Shown here: piece after piece, positions 23,841-32,503 of the stretch | Position numbering within the stretch: the stretch's first letter is position 1 | Layout of the letters: each line of letters starts with the position of its first letter | NCBI GenBank assembly: GCA_016184455.1 | Contig: JACPCS010000114.1 | Span: forward strand, 1-64,000 | Length of the DNA stretch: 64,000 nucleotides | Direction: 5' to 3' | From: Acidobacteriota bacterium | Lineage (GTDB): Bacteria; Acidobacteriota; Vicinamibacteria; Vicinamibacterales; UBA2999 | Program-made: the position numbers and the translations under genes | Notes under the pieces: generated by a model | Databases searched by the model: none | What the model was told of the DNA's origin: nothing | Seen by the model: only the letters and a program-made list of their open reading frames with translations

Positions 23841-25455
23841 ACTTGTTCGCCACCAGCAGCACCCGTTCCACGTCCTGCTGCGGCAGCGGCGAGATGAGCG
23901 TCCGCAGCCGGACGTTGGCCGTGTCGAGGTAGCGAACCTCGCCAAGCGTCTGCGTCTTCCGCCCGGAGACGGTCTCCAGGCGTGGAAGGTCGGAGGCGCG
24001 CACGACGAGCAGCACGCGCTCCGGCCGTTTGAGGAAATCGAGCGCTCCGTTCTCGTCGAACAGCTCCACCTGTTTGGAGCGGGTGTAGAAAACAAGATTC
24101 CTGACGAGCACCTGATACGCTCCCACGGGCTCTGCCGCCATGCGATGCTGCGCGAGGAGCGCCGCCATCTGCTCCACCGGCTCGGGACGCATGCCTGCCA
24201 GCGCCCCGAACTGCACCGACAGGAGCACGACCGCCGCACACGCCGCCCCGATCGGCGGGAGCTGGTGCCAGCGTCGTGAGACGGCCACCCATACGAAGGC
24301 GATCATCGACGCGGCGATGGCCCCGACGCCAGCGACCGTGAGCCATGGGTGCACGGTGATGAAGAGCGGCCGCGCGCGGATCAGCAGGACGGCGAGGGCA
24401 CCAAGCAGTCCAGCCGTCAGCCAGGTCGCGGCCGTCAGCGCGGCCCGACCGCCAGCATCCGGCTCCCGCACGCGTCTGGCGATCGCACGCGCCAGGAGAA
24501 TCGACAGCGGCGAGAGCACCGGCAGGATGTACCGCGGCTGCTTGCCCACCGAAATCGTGAAGAAGAGCAGCGGCATGCCGGCCCAGAGCAGCAGGCGCCA
24601 TTCCTCGCCGGTGAGCGCCCGTGTCCGTCTCACGACCGCCATGACGGAGCGAACCGGCACCAGGAGGTATGCGGACCAGGGCAGCAGGCCGCCAACCAGG
24701 ATGGGCAGGTAGAACCAGATGGGACGCGGCTCGTTGAAGCGATCCGTGGCGAACCGTTCGAGGTTGTCGGCGACGAAGAAACTCTCCAGGTACGCGACGC
24801 CATGCCGCGCCGTCATCACGCCGTACCAGGGCAGACCGACCAGCGCAAACACAACGACCGTCGCCACGAGCGTCCGAGCCGGGATCGGCACGCGGCGATG
24901 CTCGCGCCACCAGATGGGCAGGAGCACCATCACGGGCACCGCGAGGGCGACCGGTCCCTTCATGAGAAACCCGAGCCCGGCCGCCACGCCCGACAGCAGC
25001 CAGCGCTCCTGCAGGGCGGTCCAGATCGTGAGCGTGGTCAGGAGGGCCAGCGGCAGATCGGGCAGCGCGAGCCGCGCCATCGCGAAGGAGCCGTAGCAGG
25101 TCGCCGTCATCGCGCCCGCCAGCCACGCGGCGTCATCTCGTCCCGTGATGCGCCGGGCCGCGGCCCAGGTGAGCAGCACGAGGCCCACGCCCGAGAGTGC
25201 CGACCACCATCGGGCTGCTGCCTCCGTCGGCCCCGTGAGGAGATAGGTGCCCGCGGTCAGCCAGTAATACAGGATCGGCTTCTGCCAGCGGTCCTCGTAG
25301 TTGAACCGCGGCGTGATCCAATCGCCGCTCTCGACCATCTCCCGCGCCGACTCCGCGTAGAACGCTTCATCGGAATCGGTGATCGCCTGCCGGCCGAGGC
25401 CGAGAAAGAAGGTGAGCGACGAGAGCAGGACGAGCGCGAGGAACGGTCGGTGCAC
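23839..25455 (-). CDS. ArnT/PMT-like membrane glycosyltransferase
   Basis: This 538-residue integral membrane protein belongs to the GT83/PMT_2 group, which transfers a sugar from a polyprenyl-phosphate donor to lipid A or another envelope acceptor on the periplasmic side. The first extracytoplasmic loop has DSDEAFYAESAREMVESGDW, followed by RWQKPILYYWLTAGTYLLTG, both standard for ArnT-like enzymes. About ten further hydrophobic segments follow, then a soluble C-terminal tail. The GTG start at 25455 is eight bases after a TAGAAT hexamer. Acceptor and sugar are unknown. Confidence 0.85.
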   Translation of the reverse strand: MHRPFLALVLLSSLTFFLGLGRQAITDSDEAFYAESAREMVESGDWITPRFNYEDRWQKPILYYWLTAGTYLLTGPTEAAARWWSALSGVGLVLLTWAAARRITGRDDAAWLAGAMTATCYGSFAMARLALPDLPLALLTTLTIWTALQERWLLSGVAAGLGFLMKGPVALAVPVMVLLPIWWREHRRVPIPARTLVATVVVFALVGLPWYGVMTARHGVAYLESFFVADNLERFATDRFNEPRPIWFYLPILVGGLLPWSAYLLVPVRSVMAVVRRTRALTGEEWRLLLWAGMPLLFFTISVGKQPRYILPVLSPLSILLARAIARRVREPDAGGRAALTAATWLTAGLLGALAVLLIRARPLFITVHPWLTVAGVGAIAASMIAFVWVAVSRRWHQLPPIGAACAAVVLLSVQFGALAGMRPEPVEQMAALLAQHRMAAEPVGAYQVLVRNLVFYTRSKQVELFDENGALDFLKRPERVLLVVRASDLPRLETVSGRKTQTLGEVRYLDTANVRLRTLISPLPQQDVERVLLVANK

Positions 25456-25462
25456 CGGAGGC

Positions 25463-25549
25463 CATTCTAGCCGGTAGGTGGTGGCTGGTAGCCGGTAGCG
25501 AGAACCCGGAACGAAGAATCAGGCCCCGCTACCGGCTACTGGCTAGAAT
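25463..25549. promoter_or_regulatory. symmetric divergent control region: inverted repeat with outward TAGAAT hexamers
   Basis: CATTCTAGCC (25463-25472) and GGCTAGAATG (25540-25549) are perfect inverted arms. Each places TAGAAT pointing outward, eight bases before the GTG of the membrane glycosyltransferase and five bases before the ATG of the CoA-binding gene. Between them are in-phase heptamers (AGCCGGT, AGGTGGT, GGCTGGT ... CCGGCTA, CTGGCTA) with inverted halves. No convincing -35 hexamers are seen. Confidence 0.6.
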
Positions 25550-25554
25550 GAGTC

Positions 25555-25926
25555 ATGTCCAAGACCGTCGCCGTCGTCGGCGCGTCGAACGACCGGCGGA
25601 AGTTCGGCAACAAGGCGCTGCGCGCGTTTCAGGAGGTCGGGCACCGCGTCATTCCGATCAATCCGCACGAGCCGGTGATTGAGGGCATCCGCGCGTACGG
25701 GTCGGTGCTCGACGTGCCGGATCCGATTGACGTGGCGACCGTCTACGTGCCGCCGGACATCGGCATTCAGCTGCTGACGGAGTTCGAGCGGAAGCAGATC
25801 CCCGAGATCTGGATCAATCCGGGGGCAGAGAGCCCGGAGTTGCTCAGCGAAGCGAGACGGCTGCAGCTGAACGTGATCACCGCGTGCAGCATCCTCGCCA
25901 TCGGCCGCAGTCCCTCCGCGTTTTGA
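25555..25926 (+). CDS. CoA-binding domain protein
   Basis: This 123-residue protein is a single Rossmann-fold CoA-binding domain of the YccU/succinyl-CoA-synthetase-alpha type. KTVAVVGASNDRRKFGNKAL is the nucleotide loop, VIPINPHEPVIEGIRAYGSV and IDVATVYVPPDIGIQLL complete the pattern. Such proteins bind CoA or CoA thioesters in the cytosol; the function is not established. The ATG at 25555 has no Shine-Dalgarno sequence and TAGAAT five bases upstream. Confidence 0.85.
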   Translation: MSKTVAVVGASNDRRKFGNKALRAFQEVGHRVIPINPHEPVIEGIRAYGSVLDVPDPIDVATVYVPPDIGIQLLTEFERKQIPEIWINPGAESPELLSEARRLQLNVITACSILAIGRSPSAF

Positions 25927-25940
25927 TCCACGAGGTATTC

Positions 25941-26092
25941 CTGGACCGTATCCACTGATGCACTACCACCCACGACAGCCTTTCGACCTCGATTCTCCTG
26001 GCCGCGACAAGCCGGGGTCCCCGCCGCGCGTGTTGTGCGCGGTGGGGTGGAGCGGCGCGGCCAGTCCTGTTTTGGAAAGGACTTACCACGAG
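25941..26092. repeat. copy B of the 70-bp conserved block with hairpin
   Basis: The block 25941-26010 matches 4984-5053 at about 61 of 70 positions. The hairpin CCCCGCCGCGC / GCGCGGTGGGG with a 7-nt loop follows at 26019-26047, then the shared CGGCCAGTC ... GGACTTACCA piece. Relative to copy A one stem pair changes from T-A to C-G and its neighbour from A-T to G-T, so pairing is kept. The element ends directly before the CDGSH start codon and may act as its leader. Confidence 0.75.
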
Positions 26093-26320
26093 ATGTTCAG
26101 AATCCGGCTGCGCAAGAACGGGCCGTACGTCATCGAGAGCGAGGACGTGGAGATCGTCGATTGGAACGGCGTGCCGTACGCGATTGGGCGCCGACCGATC
26201 GCGCTCTGCCGGTGCGGCGCCTCGTCCACGAAGCCGTTCTGCGACGGCACGCACAAGAAGCGCGGCTTCGACGCCGCGGAAGCGGCGGCGCCGGAAGACG
26301 CGGACGAGCCGGCTACCTAA
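26093..26320 (+). CDS. CDGSH iron-sulfur domain protein
   Basis: This 75-residue protein carries the CDGSH motif CRCGASSTKPFCDGTH, with three Cys and one His binding a [2Fe-2S] cluster. Small bacterial CDGSH proteins are soluble redox or Fe-S-transfer factors. ATG 26093 was chosen because homologous sequence (FRIRLRKNGPYVI) begins there, although the frame is open further upstream through the 70-bp element. The last eight bases overlap the convergent lipoprotein gene. Confidence 0.88.
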   Translation: MFRIRLRKNGPYVIESEDVEIVDWNGVPYAIGRRPIALCRCGASSTKPFCDGTHKKRGFDAAEAAAPEDADEPAT

Positions 26321-27194
26321 TCGGTGCCTGCACGGTGAATGGCGTCGCGAGCGACGCGGCGAGATTGGCGCCCGCCCCGAGCGTCACCTGACGGCCGCGC
26401 GTGGCGAGCACGACGCCCGTGCCCGCCGCACCGCCGATCGCCGCGCCCTTCGCGGCTCCTTCGCCGCCGCCGATGATTCCACCGACGATGGCGCCGCCCA
26501 CGGCACCCGCGCCGATCTTCGTGGCGTCCTCGCCTTTGGTCGCCTCACCCTCGAACGAGATCGGGTTCGTGCGCAGATCCTCGCGGCCCGATGCCAGTTC
26601 GACCTCCGTGAACCGCATCGCGAGGCGCGATCGACCGCGGACGCGCCCGGCTCGCTCGACATCGATCACCTCGCCGTGCAGGACGGCGCCGGCCGGAATC
26701 GCCGTATAGCCGTCGACGACGACGGCCTGGCGCAGACGAGCGCGAACCGGCGTTTCCACCTCGGCCGTCGCGGACGACACCGGCGTAATCAGATCGAGCG
26801 GCAGCGCGGTGCCTGCCGGCACCGTCACCTCACGCCACCGCGGCGCGGCGGGCGCAGGGGCTTCAGCCCGCGCCGGAGGGGCGTCGGCCCTCGACTCCGC
26901 TCGGGGCGACCCCACGCCGGCCGAAGGGGCAGCCGGTGCGGGACGGGCACCGGTCGTCGCCCGCGGTCCCGGTGCATCGGCAGGCCGCGTTGCGGTCGAG
27001 TCGTCCACACGGGGGGACAGGGCCGGACCCTGCGGTGCGGCGGGAGCGCCCTCAGGTGGTAGCGCCTCGCCCGGCTCGCCCGTCGGCAGGGGCACGTTTA
27101 GCCCCGAATCGCTCGGATTTTCGGCCGTCCGATCGCCGCACCCCACCAGCAACGCGGAGCTGAGCAGCGCCGTAGCCAACCAGTGCTGTTTCAT
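26313..27194 (-). CDS. lipoprotein with Pro/Ala-rich linker and glycine-zipper region
   Basis: This 293-residue protein has a lipobox (SALLVGC, Cys at about 19), so it should be a membrane-anchored lipoprotein. A Pro/Ala-rich disordered stretch (about 25-115) is followed by a beta domain beginning VPAGTALPLDLITPVSSATA and a glycine-zipper segment IGAGAVGGAIVGGIIGGGEG and onward (about 230-265). Such zippers insert in or pack against membranes. Part of the linker (GVGSPRAESRADAPP) is encoded by a decayed CTCAGGGC-type repeat near 26889-26928. Function is unknown. Confidence 0.7.
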   Translation of the reverse strand: MKQHWLATALLSSALLVGCGDRTAENPSDSGLNVPLPTGEPGEALPPEGAPAAPQGPALSPRVDDSTATRPADAPGPRATTGARPAPAAPSAGVGSPRAESRADAPPARAEAPAPAAPRWREVTVPAGTALPLDLITPVSSATAEVETPVRARLRQAVVVDGYTAIPAGAVLHGEVIDVERAGRVRGRSRLAMRFTEVELASGREDLRTNPISFEGEATKGEDATKIGAGAVGGAIVGGIIGGGEGAAKGAAIGGAAGTGVVLATRGRQVTLGAGANLAASLATPFTVQAPIR

Positions 27195-27326
27195 AGCAGT
27201 CCTCTCCGCTGGGTCTCATTTCAAGGTTCGGACCAGCCGAAACTCTCTGTACAGAGGCACGTTACGGGATCACCGCCGAGCGCAACGGTATCATCGGCCT
27301 TTATCGTGTCGGAATAACTATCAATT

Positions 27327-27350
27327 TGACTGATGGCCTGCCATCAGTCA
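27327..27350 (+). promoter_or_regulatory. hairpin just upstream of ilvB
   Basis: TGACTGATGG (27327-27336) and CCATCAGTCA (27341-27350) form a perfect 10-bp stem with a 4-nt loop, 11 bases before the ilvB ATG. It is not followed by a T-run, so it is unlikely to be an intrinsic terminator. No leader peptide rich in branched-chain codons and no T-box was seen in 27195-27361. It could be an operator or a translation-control hairpin. Confidence 0.5.
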
Positions 27351-27361
27351 GACTGGCGAAC

Positions 27362-29083
27362 ATGCCCACACGCACTGGCGCGCAGATCATCTTTGAATGC
27401 CTGGTCCAGGAGGGGGTCCACACGATCTTCGGGTATCCGGGCGGGGCCATCCTTCCGGCCTACGACGCGATGCTCGACTATCCGATCCGGCACATCCTGG
27501 TCCGCCACGAGCAGGGCGCCACGCACATGGCCGACGGGTTTGCGCGCGCGGGCGGCGGCGTCGGCGTCGCGATGGCGACCTCGGGCCCGGGCGCAACCAA
27601 CATGGTCACCGGCATTGCAACGGCTCAGATGGACTCGTCGCCCATCGTCTGCATCACCGGCCAGGTGCCCGGCAAGCTGATTGGCTACGACGCGTTCCAG
27701 GAAACCGATATCACCGGCATCACACTGCCGATCACGAAGCATAGCTATCTCGTGACGCGGGCGGAAGACATCATGCCGGCGATGAAGGAGGCGTTCCATC
27801 TGGCGAAGTCCGGCCGCCCGGGCCCGGTGCTGGTCGACATCACCAAGGACGCGCAGCAGGCGAAGATCGACTGGGCCTGGGACCCGCGCCCGGCGCAAAT
27901 GCGCGGCTACCGCCCCGACTATCCGATCACGAGCGAGGATCTCGCGCGCGCCGCGGAGCTGATTCGCAGCTCGAAGCGCCCGGTCATCCTGGCGGGGCAG
28001 GGGGTCATCCAGAGCGGCGCGACGCGCGAGCTCCTCGCGCTGGCCGAGCGGATCGACGCGCCGATTGCGATGACGCTGCTGGGGCTCGGCGGCGTGCCCG
28101 CGAGCCATCCGCTCAACCTCGGCATGATGGGCATGCACGGCGAAGCCTGGGTGAACCACGCGATCCAGGAGGCCGATCTGCTGCTGGCGTTCGGGATGCG
28201 CTTCGACGATCGCGTCACCGGCAACGTCAAGACCTACGCGCCGCACGCGCGGAAGATCCACGTCGACATCGACCCTTCGGAGATCAACAAGAACGTGCGC
28301 GCCGACGCCGCCATCGTCGGCGACTTGCGCGAGACGCTCGTCGATCTGCTCGAGGTGCTCGAGGCGGCGGATCACGAGGCCTGGCTGGCGCATATCGACC
28401 GCATGAAGGGTGATGCGGCCGTCCGTGACATCCAGCGGCTGCCGGATACGGGCCACCTCTACGCGGCGCACGTCATCAACGACATCTGGCGCATCACGGG
28501 CGGCAACGCCGTGGTGGTGACCGACGTCGGCCAGCACCAGATGTGGGAAGCGCAGTACTACCACCACGAACGGCCCCGATCGCTCATCACGTCGGGCGGC
28601 CTCGGCACGATGGGCTTTGCCGTGCCGGCGGCGCTTGGCGCCAAGATCGCGCGTCCCGAGGCGGAGGTGTGGGCCATCGTCGGCGACGGCGGCTTCCAGA
28701 TGACGCAGGCGGAGCTCGCGACCGCCGCCCAGGAGGGGATCAAGATCAACATCGCCATCATCAACAACGGCTACCTCGGCATGGTGCGCCAGTGGCAGGA
28801 GTTCTTCTACGAGCGCCGGTATGCGGCCACGCCGCTGCGCAACCCCGACTTCGTGAAGATCGCTGAAGCGCACGGGCTGGAGGCGCACCGCGTCGACACG
28901 CGCAGCCAGGTGAACGAGATCGTCGAGCGGGCGCGCGCCGCCGAGGGGACGACGCTCATCGACTTCCGCGTCGAGCAGGAGGACAGCGTCTACCCGATGG
29001 TGCCGGCCGGCGCCGATCTCCACGCGATGATCCGGCGGCCCGAGCGGTCGGTCCTCGCCGAGACCGGGGCGGATCCGATCTGA
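27362..29083 (+). CDS. ilvB: acetolactate synthase, large subunit
   Basis: This 573-residue TPP enzyme condenses pyruvate with pyruvate or 2-oxobutyrate, the first common step to valine, leucine and isoleucine. The cofactor glutamate lies in TIFGYPGGAILPAYDAMLD, and the TPP/Mg motif is GDGGFQMTQAELATAAQEG ending INNG. FAD-region and central domain are complete. ATG 27362 was preferred over an in-frame TTG at 27326 that lies at the edge of the leader hairpin. First gene of ilvBNCD. Confidence 0.96.
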   Translation: MPTRTGAQIIFECLVQEGVHTIFGYPGGAILPAYDAMLDYPIRHILVRHEQGATHMADGFARAGGGVGVAMATSGPGATNMVTGIATAQMDSSPIVCITGQVPGKLIGYDAFQETDITGITLPITKHSYLVTRAEDIMPAMKEAFHLAKSGRPGPVLVDITKDAQQAKIDWAWDPRPAQMRGYRPDYPITSEDLARAAELIRSSKRPVILAGQGVIQSGATRELLALAERIDAPIAMTLLGLGGVPASHPLNLGMMGMHGEAWVNHAIQEADLLLAFGMRFDDRVTGNVKTYAPHARKIHVDIDPSEINKNVRADAAIVGDLRETLVDLLEVLEAADHEAWLAHIDRMKGDAAVRDIQRLPDTGHLYAAHVINDIWRITGGNAVVVTDVGQHQMWEAQYYHHERPRSLITSGGLGTMGFAVPAALGAKIARPEAEVWAIVGDGGFQMTQAELATAAQEGIKINIAIINNGYLGMVRQWQEFFYERRYAATPLRNPDFVKIAEAHGLEAHRVDTRSQVNEIVERARAAEGTTLIDFRVEQEDSVYPMVPAGADLHAMIRRPERSVLAETGADPI

Positions 29084-29086
29084 AGG

Positions 29087-29153
29087 CCCAACTCGCCAAC
29101 TCCCAACTCCCAAAGGGTGGGTTTGGGAGCTGGGTGTTGGGAATTGGGAGTTG
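29087..29153. repeat. heptamer array with inverted halves, supplying the ilvN ribosome site
   Basis: Left units CCCAACT, TCCCAAC, TCCCAAA and right units TTTGGGA, GTTGGGA, ATTGGGA can pair as a long imperfect stem. The final GGGAG (29146-29150) is eight bases before the ilvN ATG at 29159 and is its only Shine-Dalgarno-like sequence. The array fills the ilvB-ilvN gap. Confidence 0.8.
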
Positions 29154-29158
29154 TTTGC

Positions 29159-29662
29159 ATGCATCACACTCTGGTCGCCCTGGTCGAAGACAAGCCGGGC
29201 GTGCTCAACCGCGTGGCGTCGCTCTTCCGGCGGCGCAACTTCAATATCGAGTCGCTGACGGTCGGCCGTACCGCGGAGCCGGGCGTCTCGCGCATGACGA
29301 TCGTCATCGACAGCGATCAGGCGAGCGCGGAGCGCGTGACGGCCTACCTGTACAAGCTGGTCAACGTGCTTCAAGTGGAGGATCTCGGGGCCGTGCCCGC
29401 CGTCGCGCGCGATCTGGCGCTCGTCAAGGTGGCCGTGGCGGGACATGATCGCGGCGCGCTGCTGCGGGTCGTCGACGAGACGCGCGCGCACATCGTCGAC
29501 ACCGGCGAGCAGACGATGACGCTCGAGATCACCGGGGAGCCACCCCACGTCGACGCCGTGATCAGCCGGCTCGAGCCGCTCGGCATCGTCGAGATGGTGC
29601 GCACCGGCCAGGTGGCGATGCGCCGCGGCGACACGACCCTCTCGACCGCGCAGTATTCGTAG
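29159..29662 (+). CDS. ilvN: acetolactate synthase, small (regulatory) subunit
   Basis: This 167-residue subunit activates IlvB and mediates valine feedback inhibition. The N-terminal ACT domain has HHTLVALVEDKPGVLNRVAS and FRRRNFNIESLTVG, where valine binds at subunit interfaces. The C-terminal ALS_ss domain follows. The start at ATG 29159 gives the usual family N-terminus; longer frames would translate the repeat array. Confidence 0.95.
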   Translation: MHHTLVALVEDKPGVLNRVASLFRRRNFNIESLTVGRTAEPGVSRMTIVIDSDQASAERVTAYLYKLVNVLQVEDLGAVPAVARDLALVKVAVAGHDRGALLRVVDETRAHIVDTGEQTMTLEITGEPPHVDAVISRLEPLGIVEMVRTGQVAMRRGDTTLSTAQYS

Positions 29663-29663
29663 G

Positions 29664-29764
29664 TCCGGCTGGAGCCGGACACTACGATCGATCGCCACGA
29701 TCGACTACGATTAGACCTTTCCAGGCGTACGCTCGGGCGTACGCAGCGTCCGGCTCGAGCCGGA
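29664..29764. repeat. TCCGGCTnGAGCCGGA palindromes between ilvN and ilvC
   Basis: TCCGGCTGGAGCCGGA at 29664-29679 and TCCGGCTCGAGCCGGA at 29749-29764 are near-identical palindromes. Between them GCGTACGC occurs twice (29725-29732, 29737-29744) around TCGG. The block begins two bases after the ilvN stop and can fold into several stems within the ilv transcript. Confidence 0.8.
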
Positions 29765-29792
29765 CCGTGTTCAGAAACACCCAGGAGCAAAC

Positions 29793-30812
29793 ATGGCGAC
29801 GATGTTCTACGACACGGATGCGGACATTCAGCTGATCCGCAGGAAGAAGGTGGCGGTCATCGGCTACGGATCGCAGGGGCATGCGCACGCGCTGAACCTC
29901 AAGGACAGCGCCGTCGACGTCGTCGTCGGCCTCCCTTCGACGAGCAACTCGATCGAGAAGGCGCGCGCGGCCGGCCTGACGGTGATGAGCATCGCCGATG
30001 CGGCCAAATGGGCCGACGTCGTCATGATTCTGGTGCCCGATCAGCATCAGGCGAAGGTGTACAACGCCGATATCAAGCAGCACCTCACGCCCGGCAAGAT
30101 GCTGATGTTCGCCCACGGGTTTGCCATCCGGTTCAACTGGATCGTGCCGCCGAAGGACATCGACGTGACGATGATCGCACCGAAGGCGCCGGGGCACCGC
30201 GTCCGTGAGGTGTTCATCGAGGGCGGCGGGACGCCGGGCCTGCTGGCCGTGCACCAGGACGTGACCGGCAGCGGCCGCGCGCTGGCGCTCTCCTACGGCC
30301 GAGCGATCGGCTGCACGCGCGCCGGCGTCATCGAGACCACCTTCGCCGAGGAGACCGAGACCGATCTGTTCGGCGAGCAGGCGGTGCTCTGCGGCGGGAC
30401 GGCGGCGCTCGTCAAGGCGGGGTTCGAGACGCTGATCGACGCGGGCTATCAGCCGGAGATTGCCTATTTCGAGTGCCTTCACGAGCTGAAGCTCATCGTC
30501 GATCTCATGTACCGCGGCGGCCTCAATTACATGCGGTACTCGGTGAGCGACACCGCCGAGTACGGTGACTACGTCGCAGGCGCACGCATCATCACCGACG
30601 AGACGAAGGCAACGATGCGGCAGATACTGAAGGAGATTCAGCAGGGCGAGTTCGCCAAGAAGTGGATTGCCGAGAACGAGGCGGGGTGTCCGAACTTCAA
30701 GGCGATGCGCGAGCGCGACCGCAACCATCCGGTGGAAATCGTCGGGTCGAAGCTGCGCGACATGATGCCGTTCCTCGACCCGGTGAAGCTCCCGGCGCCG
30801 GCGTCGGTCTGA
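29793..30812 (+). CDS. ilvC: ketol-acid reductoisomerase, class I
   Basis: This 339-residue NADPH- and Mg-dependent enzyme isomerises and reduces 2-acetolactate. [20 protein letters not shown] is the Rossmann cofactor loop, and the catalytic KARI C-domain includes [14 protein letters not shown] and [14 protein letters not shown] with the metal-binding acidic residues. Length is that of class I enzymes. AGGAG lies seven bases before the ATG. The stop overlaps the ilvD start by one base (TGATG). Confidence 0.97.
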   Translation: MATMFYDTDADIQLIRRKKVAVIGYGSQGHAHALNLKDSAVDVVVGLPSTSNSIEKARAAGLTVMSIADAAKWADVVMILVPDQHQAKVYNADIKQHLTPGKMLMFAHGFAIRFNWIVPPKDIDVTMIAPKAPGHRVREVFIEGGGTPGLLAVHQDVTGSGRALALSYGRAIGCTRAGVIETTFAEETETDLFGEQAVLCGGTAALVKAGFETLIDAGYQPEIAYFECLHELKLIVDLMYRGGLNYMRYSVSDTAEYGDYVAGARIITDETKATMRQILKEIQQGEFAKKWIAENEAGCPNFKAMRERDRNHPVEIVGSKLRDMMPFLDPVKLPAPASV

Positions 30813-32479
30813 TGAACAAATACTCCTCGCGCGTCACCCAGCCCCGCAGCCAGGGGGCGTCGCAGGCGATGCTCTACGGCACCGGCCTGACCGGCGCCGA
30901 TCTGCAGAAGCCGCAGGTCGGCATCTGCAGCATGTGGTGGGAGGGGAACACCTGCAACATGCACCTGGACCGCCTGGCGGCCTACGTGAAGGAAGGCGTG
31001 CAGGCGTCCGGCCTCGTCGGCCTCCGGTTCAACACGATCGGCGTGAGCGACGGCATCTCGATGGGGACCGAGGGGATGAGCTACTCCCTCCCGTCGCGCG
31101 ACCTCATTGCCGATTCGATCGAGACCGTCGTCGCCGCGCAGTGGTACGACGCGGTCGTCACCGTTCCGGGCTGCGACAAGAACATGCCGGGATCGATCAT
31201 GGCGATGCTGCGGCTCAACCGGCCGTCGCTCATGGTCTATGGCGGGACGATCCGCCCCGGCGAGGCGCTCGGGAAGCCCCGCGACATCATCTCGGCCTTC
31301 CAGTCCTACGGCGAGTACCTGGCCGGCGTCATCACCGACGAGCAGCGGCTCGACATCGTCCGGCACGCGTGCCCGGGCGCGGGCGCGTGCGGCGGCATGT
31401 ACACCGCGAACACGATGGCGGTGGCGATCGAGGCGTTGGGGCTGTCGCTGCCGTACAGCTCGTCAACGCCCGCCGAGGATGCAGGCAAGGTCGACGAGTG
31501 CCGCAGGGCGGGCGCCGCCGTCCGCACGCTCCTCGAGCGCGATCTGAAGCCGCTCGACATCCTGTCGCGCAAATCGCTCGAGAACGCGCTCGCGGTGGTC
31601 ATGGCGGTCGGCGGCTCCACCAATGCCGTGCTGCACCTGCTCGCCATCGCGCGGACGGCGCGCATCCCGTTCGCGCTCGACGACTTTCAACGCATGAGCG
31701 ACCGCGTGCCGCTGCTGGCCGATCTCAAGCCGAGCGGTACCTACGTTCAGGAAGATCTGCACCGCGCAGGCGGAACCCCTGCCTTGATGAAGTACCTGCT
31801 CGAGAAGGGCCTGCTGCACGCCGACTGCCTGACGGTGACCGGGAAGACGCTTGCGGAGAACCTCCGTGAGGCGCCGCCGCTTGCGTCGGGCCAGCGCGTC
31901 ATCCGTCCGGTGGAGCAGCCGGTCTTTCCGCGCGGCCACATCCGCATTCTGCGCGGCAACCTCGCGCCCGAGGGTGCGGTTGCCAAGATCACCGGCAAGG
32001 AAGGGGAGCGCTTTGCGGGTCCCGCGAAGGTGTTCGATTCCGAGGAGGCGATGCTCGCGGGTCTCGAGCGCGGCGAGATCGCGAAAGGCTCGGTCGTCGT
32101 GATTCGCTACGAGGGGCCCAAAGGCGGCCCGGGGATGCCCGAAATGCTCACGCCCACCTCGGCCATCATGGGCGCGGGACTGGGCAAAGACGTCGCCATG
32201 ATCACCGATGGCCGGTTCTCCGGCGGCTCGCACGGGTTCATCATCGGCCACGTCACGCCGGAGGCGAGCGTCGGCGGCCCGGTCGCACTTCTCCGCGACG
32301 GCGACCGGATCGTCATCGACGCGACCACCTGCGAGCTGCGCGTCGAGCTGCCGGACGACGAGCTGGCTGCCCGGCGCAAGGCATGGACCGCGCCGCCGCC
32401 GAAAGTGACCACCGGCGTGCTCGCGAAGTACGTGCGCCTCGTTCGGTCAGCCTCGGAAGGCTGCGTGACCGATCAGTAG
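30812..32479 (+). CDS. ilvD: dihydroxy-acid dehydratase
   Basis: This 555-residue Fe-S dehydratase forms the 2-oxo acids of valine and isoleucine. Cluster and metal ligands are visible in [26 protein letters not shown] and [17 protein letters not shown]. The C-terminal half has [20 protein letters not shown]. Length is normal. The TAG stop lies inside a 28-bp perfect palindrome. It ends the ilvBNCD operon; no leu genes or ilvE adjoin it. Confidence 0.96.
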   Translation: MNKYSSRVTQPRSQGASQAMLYGTGLTGADLQKPQVGICSMWWEGNTCNMHLDRLAAYVKEGVQASGLVGLRFNTIGVSDGISMGTEGMSYSLPSRDLIADSIETVVAAQWYDAVVTVPGCDKNMPGSIMAMLRLNRPSLMVYGGTIRPGEALGKPRDIISAFQSYGEYLAGVITDEQRLDIVRHACPGAGACGGMYTANTMAVAIEALGLSLPYSSSTPAEDAGKVDECRRAGAAVRTLLERDLKPLDILSRKSLENALAVVMAVGGSTNAVLHLLAIARTARIPFALDDFQRMSDRVPLLADLKPSGTYVQEDLHRAGGTPALMKYLLEKGLLHADCLTVTGKTLAENLREAPPLASGQRVIRPVEQPVFPRGHIRILRGNLAPEGAVAKITGKEGERFAGPAKVFDSEEAMLAGLERGEIAKGSVVVIRYEGPKGGPGMPEMLTPTSAIMGAGLGKDVAMITDGRFSGGSHGFIIGHVTPEASVGGPVALLRDGDRIVIDATTCELRVELPDDELAARRKAWTAPPPKVTTGVLAKYVRLVRSASEGCVTDQ

Positions 32480-32503
32480 GGGCGACGCATGCGTCGCCCC
32501 TAC
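32476..32503. repeat. 28-bp perfect palindrome at the ilvD stop
   Basis: GTAGGGGCGACGCA is followed immediately by its exact reverse complement. The ilvD TAG (32477-32479) is inside it. A DNA cruciform or RNA hairpin here could end the ilv transcript, though no T-run follows. In the reverse direction it encodes the peptide GATHASP. Confidence 0.95.

Noticed and set aside
27195-27361. T-box riboswitch or leader-peptide attenuator for ilvB
   Set aside because: No T-box core sequence, no run of Ile/Val/Leu codons in a short frame and no terminator with T-run were found.
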